Shown: positions 59,355-64,000 of the stretch, in pieces | How the letters are laid out: each line of letters begins with the position of its first letter | How positions within the stretch are numbered: position 1 is the stretch's first letter | Source: Lenzites betulinus | Taxonomy: Eukaryota > Basidiomycota > Agaricomycetes > Polyporales > Polyporaceae | Assembly: GCA_022264855.1 (NCBI GenBank) | Contig: JABYQU010000078.1 | Location: forward strand, 41,039 to 105,038 | Reading direction: 5' to 3' | DNA: 64,000 nucleotides | Translations under genes and position numbers: made by a program | The notes under the pieces: model-generated | Told to the model about the DNA's origin: nothing | What the model saw: the letters and a program-made list of their open reading frames with translations, nothing else | The model's database searches: none

Positions 59355-60296
59355 TTGATTATTCCGCACCCAGCGCATACCACACCTACCACCCCCGCAC
59401 TCGCACTCGCATTCTCAGATCACAAGACCCCCGGCGCTCCGCCGCTCAATGCAGCACCCCTCTCCCATCCTCGCCCGCCTCGCATCCAGTCCACGTTCAT
59501 GGGAATCGCCCACCGCCCGGAGATGCGCCCGCTGCAATCGCTGCCCGATGCGCCAGAGCCCCCGCGCGTTTTCGCCCGGCGACCAGCGTCGCCCGTGCCC
59601 GCGCTGGGCAACCCGTCTGCGCACTCTGACTTGCCAGCCCAGGCGCGTCCCACACCGTTCAGCCCCCGCGCCTTCTCGCGCAATGGGGTGCGTTCCACCC
59701 CCGGCCAGACCATCTCTATGCCCGCAGGCGGTACCCGTGTCCCCGCGCAGTGCGCCCCCGCGAAGGCCCGTTCCTTGCCCTTTTGCTTACCGCCACCTCT
59801 GTCACCGCACGCCGGTGCTGTGGGCACACACACACGTCCTTCTCTCAGTGCCAGCCCTAGTGCCAGCCAATCTGGCCCGCGCGCTCGCAAGCCCCCGGCG
59901 GGCGAGCGATCTCGCGCGGAAGCCGGGCGTGGGCGTGGGCGCGGACGAGCCCGAGCATCTCCTTCGGGCGTTCGCGCGCGCGGTGCGCCCGGCGAGGCTA
60001 TTGAACGTCAGTTTTACGCGTGCGCCTTCCCTTCTCGCGCGTCGCCCGCCAAGCGCAGCCCGCCTGCCCCGTTGCCCCGTCGCACGCCTTCCGCCGCCCG
60101 TTCTGTTCTCTCCAGGTTGTTCTCTCGCTCTGTTCGCGATCGCGCGTTCTCCCAGAGACCCACCCAGGCTGCGCGTGCGGGCGCGTGCGAGGCGCATGAT
60201 GGACATTGCATGGCGCGCCGATGCGGTCACTGTCAGCACGCGCACGCGCACGATGCGGACGGCGACGTCAGTCAAGCACGCAGCGTGCCTTCATAA
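59355..60296 (+). CDS. Possible disordered Pro/Arg-rich protein
   Basis: A 313-codon open frame. The stretch MGIAHRPEMRPLQSLPDAPE (from the ATG at 59508) through FSPRAFSRNGVRSTPGQTIS has balanced codon use and residue mix, unlike its mirror ORFs. The C-terminal part is Arg/Gly/Pro-rich and less convincing. No domain is seen. It stands divergent to the spliced gene at 57960-58596. Real exon limits are unknown, and the longer ORF in another frame (59449-60615) covers the same bases, so coding status is uncertain. Confidence 0.3.
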   Translation: MIIPHPAHTTPTTPALALAFSDHKTPGAPPLNAAPLSHPRPPRIQSTFMGIAHRPEMRPLQSLPDAPEPPRVFARRPASPVPALGNPSAHSDLPAQARPTPFSPRAFSRNGVRSTPGQTISMPAGGTRVPAQCAPAKARSLPFCLPPPLSPHAGAVGTHTRPSLSASPSASQSGPRARKPPAGERSRAEAGRGRGRGRARASPSGVRARGAPGEAIERQFYACAFPSRASPAKRSPPAPLPRRTPSAARSVLSRLFSRSVRDRAFSQRPTQAARAGACEAHDGHCMARRCGHCQHAHAHDADGDVSQARSVPS

Positions 60297-63200
60297 TGTC
60301 ACTTCAGTCAGGCATCGACCCATCGCGAGATCTGCCACGCTTGCACCTCTCGCGCGTCATCAGCATCACCCCCTCCGTGACCCTTGCAAGGTGCGCTTGC
60401 GCTTGCTGGTCGGTCGAGGCCCTCGAGCGCATGCGAACACGCAAAGGGCCAGAGTCGGTGTCGCACGGCACTCCCCATCGCGCATTTCTCCTCGTCCGAC
60501 TTCCATCGCTCGCGCGCGCGCGGGTGCCTGCGCTGCCGCAGAGCATCCGACGCACCGGGGGCAGCGCGGCCAACAGCCAATCGCGCGGCCGCCCTCAGGC
60601 TGTCCCCCGTCCTGATGGGTTCGCGCGCGAGTGCCAAGGACCATGCCCACCCACTGCGCAGTGCCCACTCACTGCCAGACGTCGAGGCCCCACGCTGATT
60701 AGGTTGGCCGGCCGGCCCCGCTACTTCCCGTGCCGCGCGCGCGTCCCATTGGTCCCTGGTGCCCGGCGCAGACACGCTCGCGCTTCCGCCACGCGCGCAT
60801 GTATGTGCGCTCGAGGTATTATTGACGACGACCTGCTGTATTCTATTGGGTGGGCTGGTCACGCGTTGGGCGGCGCATACAGCGCGCGAACGAGGACGCC
60901 GACGAGGACAGTGTACAGTATACGATGTGCCGTGACACATCCCCAGCGAATACCCCGAGCAGTGGCCCACCCCACGATCCCACGCGCCCGGCGTCCTCTG
61001 TGTTTACCTCACGCCCGAGTCTGCTGACGGCCCTCGTCGCGCGCGTACGGCACCCTCGCGCGGCGTGACCCCCGTCGCGCCCCCCCTCGCCCTTCTTCTG
61101 GCCTCTCGAATACTGAATTCTGAATGATAATGTGAGTTCTCCGTCGTCGTCGTCGCGCCCGCCCCCTGACAGTGATAGTGATTAGTGATGCGTCGATGCG
61201 CCGATGCATTATATCGATATATGATCGTGCGCGCGTTGCCGCGAGCTTATAGCAGGTGCTTCGCGGCTAGCCCTGCTTGGGACACGACGGGCTCACACCG
61301 ACTTTGCGAGGGCGCGATAAGTACTTGGACAGGGCAGGACAGCACCCCCTGCCGGCGGCGGCATGCCCACACCCGCCCCACTGGCGAACTCGAAGGTGAG
61401 GTCGTCGAAGGCGACTGCGAACGCGTACGCAATGGTGCTATCTCGCTACCGTCCCCGGGCCCGTCTTCCCCGCCGGATCCTGCAGGAGCCGGGGACGCTC
61501 GACGTCGGGTGCGGGTGCGGGTACGATAGGGCGGCGCGCCCCTCGATATTATTGGTCGCCGAGCCCGAGCCTCGAGACGCGACAGTCGAGACTCGAGCAT
61601 CGCGGAGCTTTCGCCACGAAACGAAACTTAAGATCCAAACCAATTCCAAACCTTCTGAGTCTGACCCAGGCAAACCATCGAACCCGCTGGGACCCAACCG
61701 GTCCCAAATTCCCCGGGAGTCCCAGAACTCACGTGATGAGCCAAACAAGACACGCGGCATGCCCATATCCGGTGACTCATCATATCTCAGCGCTCAGCGC
61801 TAACGTTTATCACAAATTATCACTCGTCGTCGGCTACCGTACGACTCCGCCTCATCGTTGAGTGCATTAACGTTAATGTTCAACTAGCGAGAGGGAAGTA
61901 CATTGTACTGTAGATCCGAGTACATTTGTGTGCCGACATACTGAGCATATATTGGGAACCTACTCTATTATCCGAGTCTACACGAAAGGGGAAACTTAAC
62001 TAATATAGCATTCAAACCGATGATTTGATAGAGAAATGCATTGACACTTGAACGTTTGAATTATGGAGGGCGGGGCAGGTACCTGATAGTACGTGCAAAT
62101 AGACCTTGGTTTGTCAACCGAATAGTTGCGGTGATAGCGGCGCGGACAAGCTATGGAACGGCCAACATAGCTGATTTTATCCATGAAGATACAGTAAGCA
62201 TACCGTGACGGTATAGCGATGTTGTACGAACAGGTAGCGCGCCGTCACGGAGGGTGAACAAAGTAGTACGGTAGGAGGTAGGTTCTGTCAATGTCATAAC
62301 ACCGTCGTTCTGACGGTAGTTTGGGCACTCCGGGCGGAGGCAAACCCGTGTGTGGGGGGAGGGAGAAAATATCGCCATAACTTAGCATGTCCAGATAGAT
62401 GTTTGATAGATGAATAAGGGGACGCTTGACACACGCACCTATACCACGCTGGAGGCCGTGCTCCGGGAACATATACACATCCTCCCTCGTTGCTTGAGCG
62501 GCGCTATCGGTCCAGATTGAGCACGTACCAGTATCAATTAACCTCAATCAAGCTTTTTTGAAGCAAATCTCCGACGAATTTAAGAACATAGGCGGGAGGA
62601 GAGGAAGAGGCTGCCTTTTGTCGAGCAGAGAGTGCTCGAAGTGTAGCTGCAGAAGCTTAGTGAGTCGAATGAAGCCAGCGGCATGGTCCACAGGGATGTC
62701 AGCCAGGTTATGCGTTATGAAGGTGGGGAGTGGCAACGCCCGCAAGCCTGATAGTATTTGTAGTTGTTTGGTTTTCGATGGAGCGCCCGAATAATATGGT
62801 AGAGAAACCGAGCGACAAAACATTCGGGGGCGTAATGGTTTATAGGTCTCATGGCCTCGCTGGTCATGTCGGAACCAGTATAACGATAACAGTAGAACAG
62901 AATGTAGATGTTAGATTTCCGGTGATACGCTCCACAGGCGTTCCAGGCCAGAAACCCGCCTTTTCCTCCTTTGTGCGCGCACGCCAACCACAGCGCGCGC
63001 AGAGCCCACCGCATACCTCGGTACCCCCTACGTTGCGCGCGCAGGGCGCGCAGCCCATCGCGCGCAAGGTGAAGATGCGCGCGGGACACCTCACCACAGC
63101 GCGCGCGAGGCCTGTCGCTATCCCGAGCCCTCTGCCCTAGCTGCTCGCGTGCGCGGGTCCGCTGGGCGCATCAGTGGCGCGCGCACGAGGCGCGCGCAGA

Positions 63201-64000
63201 GTCGGATCGCGCGCGGCGAGTGCGCCCGGCGCGCGAGGCATCCCGGGCCCGGTTTCCGCTTATCTCCCGTATGGTAGCACGTGTTTTGGATTCCGCCTGC
63301 GGGCATTCTTGTACATAGTCATTTCGGGGCATTCGAACCCCCCAGACAATCCACCCCTCACTCTCTCAACTGCTGGGAACGTGTCCCTCGCGCTTCCCGA
63401 CGTGCAACAGCTCCCCCTTCAAAGCAGGACGACTGGAGACCTCTCCGCTGTGACAGCGTACCGTCAGTTGCGTATACTGCGTCTATTCCGTTCCTCCTGC
63501 GTTTTACTGCGTGCGTACTGCGTTGCGAAGCCCCGCGGCTGACTGCGAGCGTTGCGTTATTCCTGCGCGCGTTGCGTTACCGAGCTTACCTCCGCGCGCG
63601 CCCTTCTACAGCGCGAGTCCGCGCGCGCTCTTGCCTTGTGCGCGAGAGGCTTCCCTTCTGCTAGCGCGCGAACAGTACGCGGGCCGGCCTACTAGCGAAC
63701 CTAGGGAGCTCGAGACCTTACTCCCCTTCATCACACACCTAGACGTCCTCTACCCCTCGGCTATCGGCCGTCAGAGCACCTCTTACCGTATCATTTTGGA
63801 GCCCACCGCGAGGGGGTTTCAGATCTCGACCTACACCTTCGGAACGCACCCTAGAGCCGACTGCGCGCGCGCGCTGCTACAACGGCGTCCGACCTAGCGG
63901 CGGAACTGCTCGACAGTGCCTTGCGCGAGTTACTCGCCATCGGATACAGCCAGTGCACCCCTCAAGACCTCCACACCGTCGTCGAGTCCCTTTCCCTCTT
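60297..64000. other. Right end, no recognised gene
   Basis: 60.3-61.6 kb is GC-rich like the previous block. From about 61.8 to 62.9 kb the sequence turns AT-rich, with short minus-strand ORFs (62548-62823 and 62245-62547) that might be remnants of a leucine-rich gene but lack a start and domain. 63.0-63.25 kb is dense in GCGCGC. Around 63450-63590 TGCGT words recur. An ORF at 63511-63897 and the sequence beyond may belong to something continuing past the window end. Confidence 0.4.

Noticed and set aside
58424..59392. 322-codon minus-strand ORF
   Set aside because: It overlaps the spliced Ser/Pro-rich gene in another frame and runs through its promoter.
59449..60615. 388-codon plus-strand ORF
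   Set aside because: Alternative frame of the region, Arg/Pro/Ala-rich, and less protein-like than the 59355-60296 frame.
61620..61790. A-rich stretch with repeated ccaaacc/gaaac words as a telomere-like repeat
   Set aside because: The words are irregular and do not form a TTAGGG/CCCTAA array.

Overview
The window looks like a chromosome segment from a filamentous basidiomycete, probably a polypore-type agaricomycete. Genes are broken by many short GT-AG introns of 50-80 nt with CTAAC/CTGAC branch sites, coding GC is high, and several families are typical of that group: a DUF6533 seven-helix protein, a DUF6697 coiled-coil protein, F-box-like proteins with degenerate leucine-rich bodies, and a multi-exon P450. 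No rRNA, tRNA, CRISPR array or bacterial-style operon was seen.

Positions 1-26,858 are a large tandem structure, H-E-H-E-H, with a period of about 11.45 kb. H (about 2.8 kb, starts 1148, 12594 and 24050) carries a complete SAM-dependent methyltransferase gene plus the promoter and first 35 codons of a four-helix membrane protein gene. E (about 8.6 kb, 3961-12593 and 15403-24049) breaks into that membrane gene at the same base each time. Only after the third H does the membrane gene continue intact (26753-27501). The window therefore holds three near-identical methyltransferase genes, two decapitated membrane genes and one whole one. E carries one plausible disordered-protein ORF (broken by a stop in the second copy), spliced-looking sequence on both strands, and several nested tandem repeats. 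I recognise no transposase or reverse transcriptase in it.

Positions 27.5-51.5 kb are ordinary gene-bearing chromosome: F-box-like gene (+), mannose-6-phosphate isomerase (+), DUF6533 membrane protein (+), triosephosphate isomerase (+), cytochrome P450 (-), a small unknown nuclear-type protein (+), a second F-box-like gene with an in-frame stop (-), a DUF6697 coiled-coil protein (-), and a small multi-pass membrane protein (+). Full intron-exon models close in frame for both isomerases, the P450, the methyltransferases and several others. The genes look independently transcribed. The two isomerases act in hexose and triose phosphate metabolism but share no visible regulation.

Positions 51.5-64 kb are mostly very GC-rich, CpG-rich and gene-poor, with long overlapping ORFs on both strands that I treat as composition artefacts. 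The exception is a divergent pair at about 57.9-60.3 kb: a spliced Ser/Pro-rich minus-strand gene with a TATA box, and a possible disordered plus-strand ORF. Beyond about 61.8 kb the sequence becomes AT-richer and then GC-rich again, with no gene I can name.
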